From Robbsia sp. KACC 23696 (GTDB lineage: Bacteria; Pseudomonadota; Gammaproteobacteria; Burkholderiales; Burkholderiaceae), in assembly GCF_039852015.1 (NCBI RefSeq), contig NZ_CP156627.1, positions 992,001-1,056,000 of the forward strand: a stretch of DNA of 64,000 bases. Direction: 5' to 3'. Below are positions 51,317 through 61,231 of the stretch, piece after piece. The first letter of the stretch is position 1; every line of letters starts with the position of its first letter. Position numbers and translations under genes: made by a program. Below the pieces are notes generated by a model. It was given only the letters and a program-made list of their open reading frames with translations. It searched no databases and had not been told where the DNA came from.

Positions 51317-52631
51317 TCCGATGGTTATTCTGGTCGAGGACGATGCCGATGTCCGTTTGGGATGCATGCAAGCACTGGAGCTGGAAGACATACCCGTTCT
51401 CGGGTTCGCTTCGGTCGAAGCGGCGCGTGTCGTCCTTGACAGACCGTTTCATGGCGTGGTCGTTACCGATATTCGCCTGCCAGGCCTGCAAGGCGACGTG
51501 TTTTTGCTGGAGTTGTCCGCGCGCTATCCGCACATACCGGTGATCATGATTACTGGTCACGGCGACGTGGCGACCGCCGTGAAAGCGATGCGAGAGGGGG
51601 CGTATGATTTCGTACAGAAGCCGTTTCAGCCGCATGAACTGGTCAAGATCGTGCAACGCGGACTTGAAAAGGCCGCGCTCGAACGCGAGGTGGCCCGTTT
51701 GCGAGAGCGGATCGCCAGTCAGGGCGACCTGGGTCATCGTTTGATCGGCACATCGGCTGTGATGGCGCGATTACGAGATACGATACGCCAACTGGCGCCG
51801 TTGCCGACCGACATCCTGTTGCTCGGCGAAACGGGGACGGGCAAGGATATGATCGCTCGCACGATACATGATCAATCGGGTCGCAGTGGTCCGTTTGTCG
51901 CGTTGAATTGTGGTGGCATTCCAGAGGCGCTTTTTGAAAGTGAGATATTCGGCCACGAAGCGGGTGCATTTTCGGGCGCAACGCGTCGGCGCATCGGCAA
52001 AATTGAATTCGCGGATAAAGGCACGCTGTTCCTCGATGAAATCGAGAGCATGCCTTCGGCAATGCAAATCAAGCTGCTACGCGTTTTGCAGGAGCGCACT
52101 GTCGAGCGGCTTGGGGCGAACAAGACGATCGATGTCGATTTCCGTATCATCGCCGCATCGAAGACCAATTTGGCGCAACTCGCCGACGATAAGCAATTTC
52201 GCGCAGACCTCTTCTTTCGTATCAATGTCGCGACGATCGATATCCCGTTACTCCGCGAGCGCCGGGACGATATTCCGCTCTTGTTTGCGTACTTTTGCGG
52301 ACAATGTGCGCATCGGTTGAATCGACCGCTGCCGATCATACGTGAAAGCGTGATGGCAGAGCTGGCCAGTCGAGATTGGCCGGGCAACGTACGTGAATTA
52401 CGCAATGAAGCGGAACGTTTCGTTCTAGGAATGGCGCACAAGTCGACATTGTTAGATACGTCCGTGAACATGGGACTTGTCGACGCAGTCAATCATTTCG
52501 AGCGCGTGATGATTCTGGAAGAGTTACGTCGTCAAAATTATCATTTATCGCGCACTGCCATTGCCTTGCAAATCCCGAAAACGACTTTGTTCGACAAAAT
52601 TCGTAAGCACGATATCAAGGACGAAGGGTGA
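51309..52631 (+). CDS. dctD: DctD-type sigma-54 response regulator
   Basis: The 440-residue NtrC-family activator has a receiver domain (residues 1-120; phospho-Asp in VVVTDIRLPGLQGD) and a sigma-54 AAA+ domain (about 145-380). The AAA+ domain carries Walker A GETGTGKDMIA, the sigma-54 contact loop GAFSGA in EAGAFSGATRR (Ser instead of the usual Thr), and LFLDEIESMP. A C-terminal Fis-type HTH (TAIALQIPKTTLFDKIRKHD) follows. DctD activates C4-dicarboxylate transport genes. No dctA is in the window, so its target is remote or includes mqo. Confidence 0.93.
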   Translation: MNDPMVILVEDDADVRLGCMQALELEDIPVLGFASVEAARVVLDRPFHGVVVTDIRLPGLQGDVFLLELSARYPHIPVIMITGHGDVATAVKAMREGAYDFVQKPFQPHELVKIVQRGLEKAALEREVARLRERIASQGDLGHRLIGTSAVMARLRDTIRQLAPLPTDILLLGETGTGKDMIARTIHDQSGRSGPFVALNCGGIPEALFESEIFGHEAGAFSGATRRRIGKIEFADKGTLFLDEIESMPSAMQIKLLRVLQERTVERLGANKTIDVDFRIIAASKTNLAQLADDKQFRADLFFRINVATIDIPLLRERRDDIPLLFAYFCGQCAHRLNRPLPIIRESVMAELASRDWPGNVRELRNEAERFVLGMAHKSTLLDTSVNMGLVDAVNHFERVMILEELRRQNYHLSRTAIALQIPKTTLFDKIRKHDIKDEG

Positions 52632-52898
52632 CCGGTGGACTGTGGCATCCAGACTCCGTGATTACCCCAGGCCAGCCTTCCTGATTTGTATATATCGAAT
52701 CATTGGTTCCGTGCCAAAACCCCGTCTATATACTAAAAAACCTAAAAAGAGCGCTATTCCGGGACAACCTGTCCGCCTCTCCACGCAACCTCGCCAAGGC
52801 CTTGAACCTCCCGTGACTGCGCGCACCAAAGCCCCTCGAAATAGTGCAATGACTGCTGTCCGCGGGCCAGCTTGCCTTTGTTTCCCGATAGAGAAGCG

Positions 52899-53834
52899 AT
52901 GAATTTCAGGCAGTTTCGATATGTAAGCGAGGCCTTGAGTCGACATCTCAATCTGACCGAGGTCGCCAATGCCTTGCAGGCTTCCCAGTCTGGGGTGAGC
53001 AAGCAGATCCTCGATTTCGAGGGCGAACTGGGCATCCCTTTATTCGTGCGGCGAGGGCGCCGTTTTGTTGCATTGACGGACGCCGGAACGGCCTTGGTGC
53101 CGATGATTCATCGGGTAGCCGAAGGCGTCGAGCGTCTGGTCGAGGAGGCCGCACGGTATGCGCGGGACGAGGGCGGTCGGCTTGTCATCGCGACCACCCA
53201 TGCCCATGCACGGTACACCTTGCCCTCGGCGATCGAACAATTCCGCGCGCTGCATCCCCATATCGAAATCGCGGTGCGGCAGGCGATGCCGCGTCAGGTC
53301 GCGGAGTGGGTCGCGCAGGGCGACGCCGATGTTGGCGTGGCCACGGAATCCTTGGCGGCCGAATCGCGACTGAATACCTTGACGTTCCATTCCTGGCGCT
53401 ATGTCGTCGCGGTACGACGCGGGCATCCGTTGGCATCGCACCCCTTACCGACGCTCGCCGATATCGCGGCCTATCCGATCATCACGTACGACCGCGACTT
53501 CACCGCACGGCAGCATATCGACCGCATGTTTTCGCGAGCCGGACTCGATCCGGAGATCGTCCTGACCGCGCTCGACTCCGATGTCATCAAGGCCTATGTC
53601 GAAATCGGACTCGGCGTCGGCATACTGGCAGAGATGGCGATCGATCCCGCGCGTCAGGACGACAAGGAATTTGTCGTCTTCACCGTGCCGGAGCTTTCGC
53701 AATCCAACACCGCGTTGATCGCTGTGCGCAGCGGTGCGTCTTTCCGCGAATATGTGTATCAGTTTGTCGAGATGCTCCTTCCCGATCGCGACTGTGTCGA
53801 GGTCCGGCGCCAGATGAATGTGCAGGAAAACTGA
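52899..53834 (+). CDS. CysB/Cbl-like LysR regulator
   Basis: The 311-residue LysR protein starts MNFRQFRYVSEALSRHLNLT and continues LQASQSGVSKQILDFEGELG, close to the CysB/Cbl subgroup that controls sulfur assimilation. Its effector domain runs from about residue 90. The ATG at 52899 is set by homology; an upstream in-frame start at 52872 is less likely. It precedes the rhodanese and binding-protein genes on the same strand, so it probably controls them or alternative sulfur-source use. Confidence 0.9.
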   Translation: MNFRQFRYVSEALSRHLNLTEVANALQASQSGVSKQILDFEGELGIPLFVRRGRRFVALTDAGTALVPMIHRVAEGVERLVEEAARYARDEGGRLVIATTHAHARYTLPSAIEQFRALHPHIEIAVRQAMPRQVAEWVAQGDADVGVATESLAAESRLNTLTFHSWRYVVAVRRGHPLASHPLPTLADIAAYPIITYDRDFTARQHIDRMFSRAGLDPEIVLTALDSDVIKAYVEIGLGVGILAEMAIDPARQDDKEFVVFTVPELSQSNTALIAVRSGASFREYVYQFVEMLLPDRDCVEVRRQMNVQEN

Positions 53835-54003
53835 ATAGTGCGGCAGGCATAAGCGGCTTTTATCAAAAGATAAGTAAAGCAGATTTAATTGGTTCACGGG
53901 TTTATCGCTTCTCGCGATAGTGGCGGTTCCCAAAGGCGCGTCGACAATGCTAGATCCGATCGCGTCTTCTGGCCGAATCTTTTCGAGACTAAGGTAAATC
54001 GTC

Positions 54004-55896
54004 ATGAGCCAGCAGCTTCATTCGATCGAGTCGCGGCGCGCTGCCGCGGATATCAACGTGGCCTCGACGGCCGTCGCGGTGCCTCGTATCGCGCCGCATG
54101 CTCTTCGCGCGCTGGTGCAGACGGGCGACGAGCATGCCGTTCTGGACGTGCGTGAAGCGGGCGATGCGTTCGACGCCCATTTGCTGTTTTCGTCGATCGC
54201 CCCCGCCGCCCGGCTCGGCCTGGATATCGAACGTCTCGTGCCACTGCGAAGCACGCCGATCGTTATTGTCGACGAGAAGGACGACATTGCTGAGGCGGCG
54301 GCCCGGAAACTGGTTCGCTGGGGTTATGAAGATGTGCGTGTACTCGACGGCGGCGTGCAAGGCTGGCGCGCGGCAGGCTTCGAATTGTTCAGCGGCACCA
54401 ACGTGCCGACGAAAGCATTCGGTGAAGTGATCGAGCATGCATTGCACACGCCGAATATCGATGCGCCCACGCTGAAGCGGCTGCTCGATACCAAAGCCGA
54501 CGTCGTCGTGCTGGACTCGCGCCCGTTCGAAGAATTTCAACGGATGAGCATACCCGGCGCCTATGACAGCGCCGGTGCGGAGCTTGTCTACCGGGCCTTG
54601 GAAGCGGCGCCCTCGCCGGATACGCTGGTCGTCGTCAATTGCGCCGGTCGTACGCGCAGCATCCTCGGTGCACAGTCCCTGATCAATGCGGGCATTCCCA
54701 ATCCGGTGGCGGCGTTGACCGGCGGCACCATGGCCTGGTTGCTGGAGGGCTTCACGCTGGCGCATCAGGAGATCCGCACGGCGCCGCGCCCCTCCGCCGC
54801 GACGCTGGCCAAGGCGCAAGGTCTTGCGGAAGCCGTCGCGTTGAAGGGACGGGTCAGCATCATCGATGCGGAGACCTTGGCCCATTTCGAGTCGGACGCG
54901 GCCGCGGGCGCACGTTCCTTGTATAAGTTCGATGTCCGTGACCCGCGCGAATACGAGGCTGGGCATGCGGCCGGTTGGCGTTCCGGCGCTGGAGGGCAGT
55001 TGGTTCAGGCCCTGGACGAATATGTGGGGACGCGCCGTGCGCGTATCGTGCTGACCGACACCGATCGCGTACGCGCGCGTTTGACGGCCTCCTGGCTCAA
55101 TCAGTTGGGCAGTCATGAGGTCTACGTCATCGACGATGTATTGGGCCAGGCGCAGCAGATTGGTCCGGAGCCGGTGACTGTTTTGCGCGATACGGAGGAG
55201 CCGCTTGCCTGGATCGAACCCGACGCGTTGGCGCGTCTGCATCCGGTGGGCGGCGCTGCTGCCGGCACGGCGGTCCCGAGCAATACGCAGCGCGTGCTGC
55301 TGATCGATGTCGACGACAGTCTGGTGTTCCGCCGCGCCCATATCGCCGGCGCCGTGTTCGTGGCACCCGGCGCGGTGCAGTCCCTGCTGCCGACGCTCCT
55401 CGCAAGGCAAGCAGTGGATGCGGTGGTCCTGACATCGCGCGACGGCGTGCTGGCGTCCTTGCTAGCCGCCGACCTCACGCGCGCGGCAAAGACGGACGGG
55501 GCCTTAGCGGAAGCGCTGCGCGCGCTGGCATCGCAGGGGGCGCCCGCCATCCAGGTGCTATTGGGAGGGACGCGACGTTGGCAAGCACTGGGTTTGCCTG
55601 AAGCGCACGGCGATGAAGGCAATCTGACCGGTCAGGCGGACCGCCGTTATGGCGCCTATGACGTGCCGCGCGAACAGGCCGCAAAGGCCATGGTCGACTA
55701 TCTGGAATGGGAGCTGCAACTGGTGGAGCAGTTGGCGCGCGACGGCACGTCGAATATGGCGATACGTGATTTCGAGACGCAGACCGCCACGCGCTCGAAC
55801 GCGGTTTTGCAGACGATCAACGCATCGAGTGGCGCGACTGGCTCGTCCAAGGCAACGCATTCGTTGACGCAATTCGCGAAACAGCACGCCGCGTAG
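54004..55896 (+). CDS. multi-domain rhodanese-related sulfurtransferase
   Basis: The 630-residue protein contains four rhodanese-like domains (about 25-130, 150-260, 290-390 and 410-530). Only the second has an obvious active-site Cys (VVNCAGRTRS, Cys213). The first has Asp/Glu residues at the equivalent loop (IVDEKDD), and the third and fourth lack a clear Cys. The last 100 residues form a helical tail. Rhodaneses move sulfane sulfur from thiosulfate or persulfide to acceptors. It is 169 bp after a CysB-like gene and 111 bp before a binding-protein gene. Confidence 0.9.
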   Translation: MSQQLHSIESRRAAADINVASTAVAVPRIAPHALRALVQTGDEHAVLDVREAGDAFDAHLLFSSIAPAARLGLDIERLVPLRSTPIVIVDEKDDIAEAAARKLVRWGYEDVRVLDGGVQGWRAAGFELFSGTNVPTKAFGEVIEHALHTPNIDAPTLKRLLDTKADVVVLDSRPFEEFQRMSIPGAYDSAGAELVYRALEAAPSPDTLVVVNCAGRTRSILGAQSLINAGIPNPVAALTGGTMAWLLEGFTLAHQEIRTAPRPSAATLAKAQGLAEAVALKGRVSIIDAETLAHFESDAAAGARSLYKFDVRDPREYEAGHAAGWRSGAGGQLVQALDEYVGTRRARIVLTDTDRVRARLTASWLNQLGSHEVYVIDDVLGQAQQIGPEPVTVLRDTEEPLAWIEPDALARLHPVGGAAAGTAVPSNTQRVLLIDVDDSLVFRRAHIAGAVFVAPGAVQSLLPTLLARQAVDAVVLTSRDGVLASLLAADLTRAAKTDGALAEALRALASQGAPAIQVLLGGTRRWQALGLPEAHGDEGNLTGQADRRYGAYDVPREQAAKAMVDYLEWELQLVEQLARDGTSNMAIRDFETQTATRSNAVLQTINASSGATGSSKATHSLTQFAKQHAA

Positions 55897-56007
55897 GTGT
55901 CGGTGTGAGCGTCGGCATTGGTGTCGGCGGCCTCTAAAGCACGACCAATCGAACGACAAATCACGCGACCCATCGCGCATCGAAGCAAGGTCAGTACAAC
56001 GGTATTT

Positions 56008-57690
56008 ATGAAGCACGATCACACGACAAGACGGACATTTCTGCGTACGTCCGCGCGCTTTTTTGCGACGGGGGCCACGGCACTCACAGGGTCATTGGCA
56101 TGGCCGGCCTTGGCGTCCGGGGTGTTGGCCATCGGATCGATGGCAACAAGCACCGCGGCCGAGGCAGCGGACACGGGCGCGCCGGTGCGTGGCGGCCCCA
56201 TTACCATGGGAATCTATGCGGAGCCGGACTTTCTGACGAACGCCTATTCGTCGGCCGGCCCGCCGTTGTTCGTTTCGACGAAGGTCTTCGACGGTCTGCT
56301 CAACTATGACGCGCAATTCAAACCGCAACCGGGTTTGGCCACATCGTGGGAGACGCGCGGCGACGGCCTGGCCATTACGCTGCATCTGCGCCAGGGCGTC
56401 AAATGGCACGATGGCAAGCCGTTCACGTCGTCGGATGTCGCCTGGACCCTCCTGAATGTCTGGAAGACGCTGCATCCTCAGGGGCGCACGACATTCGCCA
56501 ATGTGACATCGGTCGATACGCCGGATGCGCACACGGTGGTGCTGCATGTCAGCGAGCCATCGCCGTATATCTTGAACGGCTTGCACGCGGCCGTCGCGCA
56601 GGTCTTGCCGAAGCATTTGTACGAAGGGCGCGACGTGATGACGAATCCGGTCAACAACGCCCCCGTCGGTACGGGACCGTTCCGCTTCAAACAATGGCAA
56701 CGCGGGAGTTTCGTCGAACTTGAACGCAACCCGGCATATTGGCAGGCTGGTTTGCCCTATCTCGATACGCTGTATTTTCGCTTCTATCCGGATACGGCGG
56801 CGGCCAGTGCCGCGCTGCAGACCGACGCGATTCAATTGGGAACCAATGAGATCTTTCCGCAGATCGATCTCGAAAGACTCGGGAAATTGCCGAATCTGCG
56901 TCTCGTTTCGGGGGATTCGCCATTGACCGCAATGGCGCTTAATCTGGACTTCAATCTGGATCGGCCGGTATTCAAAGATGTGCGCGTCCGTCAGGCAATT
57001 TACCATGCCATCGATCCGAACTTTATCGTCAAGAATATCTACTTCGGTTTCGCGAAGCCGGCATACGCGCCATTGCCGGACTCGCTGCCGCAGTTCTTTA
57101 CGAACGATGTCGCGCGCTATCCCTACGATCTCGATACCGCCAACGCCTTGCTCGACGCCGCGGGGTTCAAGCGCGGTGCGGGTGGCGTGCGTTTCGACCT
57201 GACGCTCGACTCGAATCCGAAGCCGGCAATGATGCAGGTTTCGCAATATCTGCGCGCGGCGCTGTCACGCGTGGGAATACGGGTCACGCTGCAGCCCGAA
57301 GATTTCGGTACGTATGTGAAGCGCATCTATACGGATCGCACCTTCGATCTGGGTCTGGTGCTGGGGAATGTCGGCCCTGATCCGGTCATCGGTATTCAGC
57401 GTTTCTACGCATCGAGTAGCTTCAAGCCCGGCGTGCCGTTTTCGAATGGGGATCATTACATGAACCCCGAGGTGGATCGCTTGTTGAAGGCGGGCGCGAC
57501 GCAGACCGACCCCGCCAAACGCCGCGATACCTATGTCGCGTTTCAGCAGATCGTGCAGAAGGACCTGCCGCGCTTGCCGCTCGTCTCGCTCGTGCTCAGC
57601 GTGCTGTACGACAAGCGGCTGCATAATTTGAACGATATCGTCACCGCCTACTATGGCAACTTCGCCACCGTGTACCGGGCTGCGGCGTAG
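56008..57690 (+). CDS. peptide/nickel-type ABC substrate-binding protein with Tat leader
   Basis: The 560-residue SBP_bac_5-family protein starts with a twin-arginine signal (TTRRTFLRTSARFFATG). It has the family core (GLATSWETRGDGLAITLHLR, GVKWHDGKPFTSSDVAWTLL, NAPVGTGPFRFKQWQRGSF). It would bind a peptide, opine or sulfur-containing compound in the periplasm. No permease or ATPase gene is adjacent. The ATG at 56008 matches the signal sequence. It is probably in one unit with the rhodanese gene. Confidence 0.92.
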   Translation: MKHDHTTRRTFLRTSARFFATGATALTGSLAWPALASGVLAIGSMATSTAAEAADTGAPVRGGPITMGIYAEPDFLTNAYSSAGPPLFVSTKVFDGLLNYDAQFKPQPGLATSWETRGDGLAITLHLRQGVKWHDGKPFTSSDVAWTLLNVWKTLHPQGRTTFANVTSVDTPDAHTVVLHVSEPSPYILNGLHAAVAQVLPKHLYEGRDVMTNPVNNAPVGTGPFRFKQWQRGSFVELERNPAYWQAGLPYLDTLYFRFYPDTAAASAALQTDAIQLGTNEIFPQIDLERLGKLPNLRLVSGDSPLTAMALNLDFNLDRPVFKDVRVRQAIYHAIDPNFIVKNIYFGFAKPAYAPLPDSLPQFFTNDVARYPYDLDTANALLDAAGFKRGAGGVRFDLTLDSNPKPAMMQVSQYLRAALSRVGIRVTLQPEDFGTYVKRIYTDRTFDLGLVLGNVGPDPVIGIQRFYASSSFKPGVPFSNGDHYMNPEVDRLLKAGATQTDPAKRRDTYVAFQQIVQKDLPRLPLVSLVLSVLYDKRLHNLNDIVTAYYGNFATVYRAAA

Positions 57691-57748
57691 GCTGAACTTG
57701 GCTTGACGGGACGTCGTGCGGGTGTGCGCCGTGCGATGGGACGTCGCG

Positions 57749-58969
57749 TTAACGCTTTACGCCGTGAACGGGCAGGCGCGCCATGAAGCAGGTGCCGTCG
57801 ATCGATGACGACGTCACGCGGATTTCGCCGCCATGCGCATCCGCGATTTGCTTGCAGATAAACAAGCCGAGCCCGAGGCCACCACCGGATACGCTTTCCG
57901 GCGGCCGCCAATAGGGTTCGAACACCTTTTCCAGACTATCCGGCGCGATCGACTTCCCGCCATTGCTGACGGACAAAACGAGATAGTCGTCTTCGATGCC
58001 ACCGGTGACGACGATCGGGATATCGTGCGCGCCATGCTTGATCGCGTTGCCGAGCAGATTCGAGAGCAGCTGCTGCACGCGCACGCCGTCGCAATGGACC
58101 ACGCTGTCCAATTGAATACGATCCCGTATCGTAATTTCGGGATAAGTATCGCGCAGCTCGGCGACGACATTGTGCAGCGCATCTTGCAGATCGTCGCTGG
58201 GGCGGATATCGACGCCGATGCCCGAGCCCATTCGCCCCCGTGCGAAGTCCATCACATCGTCGATCAAGCCGGCCATGCGACGGACCACGGTCTTGAGCCG
58301 AAGCCCCAGCTTCACCGTATCGGGTTCTTTGGATTGCTTGATCAAAAGCGCCGCGGTGGCATTCACGGCATTCAGCGGATTGCGCAGATCGTGGCCTAAA
58401 ACGGCGATGAACTGTTCGCGCAGCTCGGCCGTTCGCCGTTCATTTGACAGCGCGAGGTCGTTTTCATCTTGTGTTTCCTCGTTCTCCAGCTGCGAGGCGA
58501 TGAGCATCGCATACGCTTGGAACATATTGACGGTACGGTCGTCGGCTAGATCGCGCGGGTGCGGATCGATCGCACATAGATTCCCGAAATAGCGGCCATC
58601 CGAAAAGATGATCGGGACGGAGATATAACTTTGAAGGTTATAAATCCTCGCCGTGTGATGACCGCAATAGACCGGACTCTCATCGAAGTGGTCGATGACG
58701 ATCGGCTCGCGTGCCGCGCGAGACTCGAAACAAAGTGTCGTCTTCAATTCCAGTTGACTGCCGGCTTTCAGGCCGAAGTCGATCGGGTCGTGCACCGCGC
58801 AGGCTGTCCAGGTCGTGTCGGTCACCCGTGCCACCGCCGCGAATCCCATCTGCGTTTTGTCGCAGATAAAACGCAAGATACCGGGCACCGCGCTCACGCG
58901 TGCCACTGCCGCCACATCGGCGGCAATCGCTTCCGGCGAATCGGGATCGGGAAAGGACGGGTTCTGCAT
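57749..58969 (-). CDS. GAF-domain histidine kinase
   Basis: The 406-residue soluble kinase has an N-terminal GAF domain (about 20-170: SYISVPIIFSDGRYFGNLCA), a HisKA helix with LGHDLRNPLNAVNATAALLI and an HATPase domain (GGGLGLGLFICKQIADAHGG). It has no membrane segment. No response regulator is adjacent, so it is an orphan kinase. The GAF type (with FGNLCAIDPHPRDL) is common in light- or redox-linked kinases, but the ligand is unknown. Confidence 0.93.
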   Translation of the reverse strand: MQNPSFPDPDSPEAIAADVAAVARVSAVPGILRFICDKTQMGFAAVARVTDTTWTACAVHDPIDFGLKAGSQLELKTTLCFESRAAREPIVIDHFDESPVYCGHHTARIYNLQSYISVPIIFSDGRYFGNLCAIDPHPRDLADDRTVNMFQAYAMLIASQLENEETQDENDLALSNERRTAELREQFIAVLGHDLRNPLNAVNATAALLIKQSKEPDTVKLGLRLKTVVRRMAGLIDDVMDFARGRMGSGIGVDIRPSDDLQDALHNVVAELRDTYPEITIRDRIQLDSVVHCDGVRVQQLLSNLLGNAIKHGAHDIPIVVTGGIEDDYLVLSVSNGGKSIAPDSLEKVFEPYWRPPESVSGGGLGLGLFICKQIADAHGGEIRVTSSSIDGTCFMARLPVHGVKR

Positions 58970-59277
58970 GCAGGCGATCTCTAAAAATCAGGGCTTGCCT
59001 CATCGATACGGCAGATGATCGAGCGTCATCGCGACGCGCTACATTGCAAATGCGCCTTCCCGCCCTGGAAAGACGACGCGGCTATTTTTGAAAGAAGACT
59101 GACCATACCACATTGTGCGATTGTACTCGGCCTGGCCGATCCCCCTTTCGGATCGCCCTTCATCGATGCGGGAAAAAAGCGGCCGGCCTGCCGCCGATGC
59201 GGTGCGCGCCGAAGTTTCCGCTGAAATGGCATGATGATGGAGCGTCTTCAATCGCTCGGCCAAAGGAAGCTTACATC
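58970..59277. other. divergent intergenic region
   Basis: This 308-bp region lies between the kinase gene (leftward) and the iron-permease-family gene (rightward). It must hold both promoters. The AAAGGAAG at 59262-59269 is the ribosome site of the rightward gene. I see no other distinct element. Confidence 0.5.
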
Positions 59278-59820
59278 TTGAAATTAAACGAAAAGACGGC
59301 AAAAGAGCGCGGTTTCGAAACCGTATCGACCACGGCGGATACGTCCTTTGCTGCCACGCACCCCGTTGTGCGTGCCTTCGATCGGTTTGCAAGCGCGGTG
59401 ACGCGCTGGACCGGGTCGCCCGTGGTTTTCTGCTCGGCGATCCTCCTGGTGATCGTATGGGCAATAACGGGGCCGGTTTTCCATTATTCGAATGGATGGC
59501 AGTTGGTGATCAACACCGGCACGACCATCGTGACGTTCTTGATGGTGTTTTTGATTCAGCAAAGCCAAAACAAGGATAGCATTGCGGTGCATTTGAAGCT
59601 GAACGAGTTGATCGCCTCGCATCGCGCGGCCGACAATCAGTTGATCGGCATCGAAGACGCGCCCGAGCAAAGCCTGCGCAAGCTTGCCGCGTATTATGCC
59701 GATCTGGCGGATCTGGCCGAGAAGGGAGCCAAAAAGCCCGAAACGATGCAGGGTCACGTTGCCGACTTGCTCCGCGAGGACGCGGATCGAAAGATCATCG
59801 TGAAAGACGAGCCGATTTAA
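59278..59820 (+). CDS. low-affinity iron permease family protein
   Basis: The 180-residue protein has two close membrane helices (FCSAILLVIVWAITGPVF and LVINTGTTIVTFLMVFLIQQ). The family signature WxxxxGPxFxxSxxWQLxINTxTxIxTFLMVFLIQxxQ is followed by NKDSIAVHLKLNELI. The family name (low-affinity iron permease) comes from yeast Fet4; transport is unproven in bacteria. A TTG at 59278 is chosen because AGGAAG lies at the right distance and no ATG fits. A LysR gene follows 12 bp later. Confidence 0.82.
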   Translation: MKLNEKTAKERGFETVSTTADTSFAATHPVVRAFDRFASAVTRWTGSPVVFCSAILLVIVWAITGPVFHYSNGWQLVINTGTTIVTFLMVFLIQQSQNKDSIAVHLKLNELIASHRAADNQLIGIEDAPEQSLRKLAAYYADLADLAEKGAKKPETMQGHVADLLREDADRKIIVKDEPI

Positions 59821-59832
59821 TCGAAGAAAGGC

Positions 59833-60765
59833 ATGGCGAACAGCGACATAGAATCCATCGGCGACTTGGCGATTTTCGCCTTGGTGGCGCAGCATAAGGG
59901 CTTTCGACAAGCGGGTCGGGCCAGCAATCTATCGGCATCGGCGTTGAGCGAGGCGGTACGGCGACTCGAAAATCAACTCGGTATCCGGCTGTTGTTGCGC
60001 ACGACGCGCAGCGTGGCGCCAACCGAGGCTGGCACCGTGTTGTTGCAGCAATTGGCGCCAGCGCTGCGCGATGTGCGTACCGCCGTCGACAGCCTGAACG
60101 AATTGCGGGATAAGCCGCGCGGCACCTTGAAGCTGAACGTGCCGGTGGTGGCGGCCCGGCTTTTTTTGCCGCCGATCGTCGAGGCCTTTATCGCCGCCTA
60201 TCCCGAAATCGTCGTCGATATCGTGATCGACAACAATTTCGTCGATCTGGTGGCGAGCGGCTGCGATGCCGGCATTCGCTATGAGGAGCGCCTGGAGCAG
60301 GACATGATCGCCGTGCCGATCGGTCCGCGCCGCCAGCGGTATGCCTTGGCGGCCGCGCCTGCTTATCTGGAAAAACATGGCGTGCCGGCACATCCGAAGT
60401 CCTTGTTGGAACATGCGTGCATGCGCGGCCGATTTCAGAGCGGTGTGATGACGCCGTGGGAATTCGAGAAAGACGGACAGTTGCTGAGCGTCGATGTCCG
60501 CGGGCCGTTGATCGTCACGCCCACCGTCTCGGATATGGCGGTCAGCGCCGCCGTCCGTGGCCTCGGGCTGATCTATCTTTTCGAGGAATGGCTGCTACCG
60601 CATCTCGACACCGGCGCATTGGTGCCGGTCCTGGAAGAGTGGTGGTTGACGTTTCCCGGACCGTCTCTGTACTACCCGGGGCGCCGGCATTTGCCCGCGC
60701 CGCTTCGCGCCTTCGTCGATTTCATTCAATCTCCGGCCTGTCCCAAAGACGATCGATACGGTTGA
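59833..60765 (+). CDS. LysR-family regulator
   Basis: The 310-residue protein has an N-terminal HTH (LAIFALVAQHKGFRQAGRAS, SASALSEAVRRLENQLGIRL) and a LysR effector domain (GCDAGIRYEERLEQDMIAVP), similar to the CrgA/PtxR-like group. It starts 12 bp after the permease-family gene and is probably co-transcribed with it. The target genes are not known. Confidence 0.93.
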   Translation: MANSDIESIGDLAIFALVAQHKGFRQAGRASNLSASALSEAVRRLENQLGIRLLLRTTRSVAPTEAGTVLLQQLAPALRDVRTAVDSLNELRDKPRGTLKLNVPVVAARLFLPPIVEAFIAAYPEIVVDIVIDNNFVDLVASGCDAGIRYEERLEQDMIAVPIGPRRQRYALAAAPAYLEKHGVPAHPKSLLEHACMRGRFQSGVMTPWEFEKDGQLLSVDVRGPLIVTPTVSDMAVSAAVRGLGLIYLFEEWLLPHLDTGALVPVLEEWWLTFPGPSLYYPGRRHLPAPLRAFVDFIQSPACPKDDRYG

Positions 60766-60936
60766 TAACGGCGGTTGTTGCGCAGGCAAGGAAGCGCCTC
60801 GTCCGTTCCAGCGTCGCGGCTGCGTGACTGATCTGTATCGCGATGTTAGAATCGAGATCGTTTTACGCGGGGGGGCCCGCGCAGCGATACGTCGCGGTCC
60901 CGACCACTCCGTTGTCGCGGGTGTTTGGAGGAATCG

Positions 60937-61221
60937 ATGGGACGCAAATTCATACGGAAGAACGACAAGACCGATTGCAATGGCATTGTGTTGGACGGCG
61001 TGGGCGAGTCATCCTTCACCGGGCAGCCGCTGTCCTATATCGGCGCACCGGTATCCTGCCCGGCGTGTCATTCGCAAGGCGTGATAATCAGTGACGGCGG
61101 CCAGCACACCGTCACGATGATGGGCAAGCAGGTGGCGCTCGAAAACGATCTCTGCCAGTGCAAATGCACACCACTGCCGAAGTTGGTGGCGTCGCAGGAT
61201 ATGGGTTCGCTGAGTGGCTGA
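60937..61221 (+). CDS. PAAR-domain protein
   Basis: The 94-residue protein has a PAAR-like fold region (SSFTGQPLSYIGAPVSCPAC, HTVTMMGKQVALENDLCQCK) and Cys/His residues that could bind a metal. PAAR proteins cap the VgrG spike of type VI secretion systems and can carry effectors. TTGGAGGAA precedes the ATG. No VgrG, Hcp or other T6SS gene is in the window, so this is an orphan tip protein. It is convergent with glcB. Confidence 0.87.
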   Translation: MGRKFIRKNDKTDCNGIVLDGVGESSFTGQPLSYIGAPVSCPACHSQGVIISDGGQHTVTMMGKQVALENDLCQCKCTPLPKLVASQDMGSLSG

Positions 61222-61231
61222 GCTGATCGAT

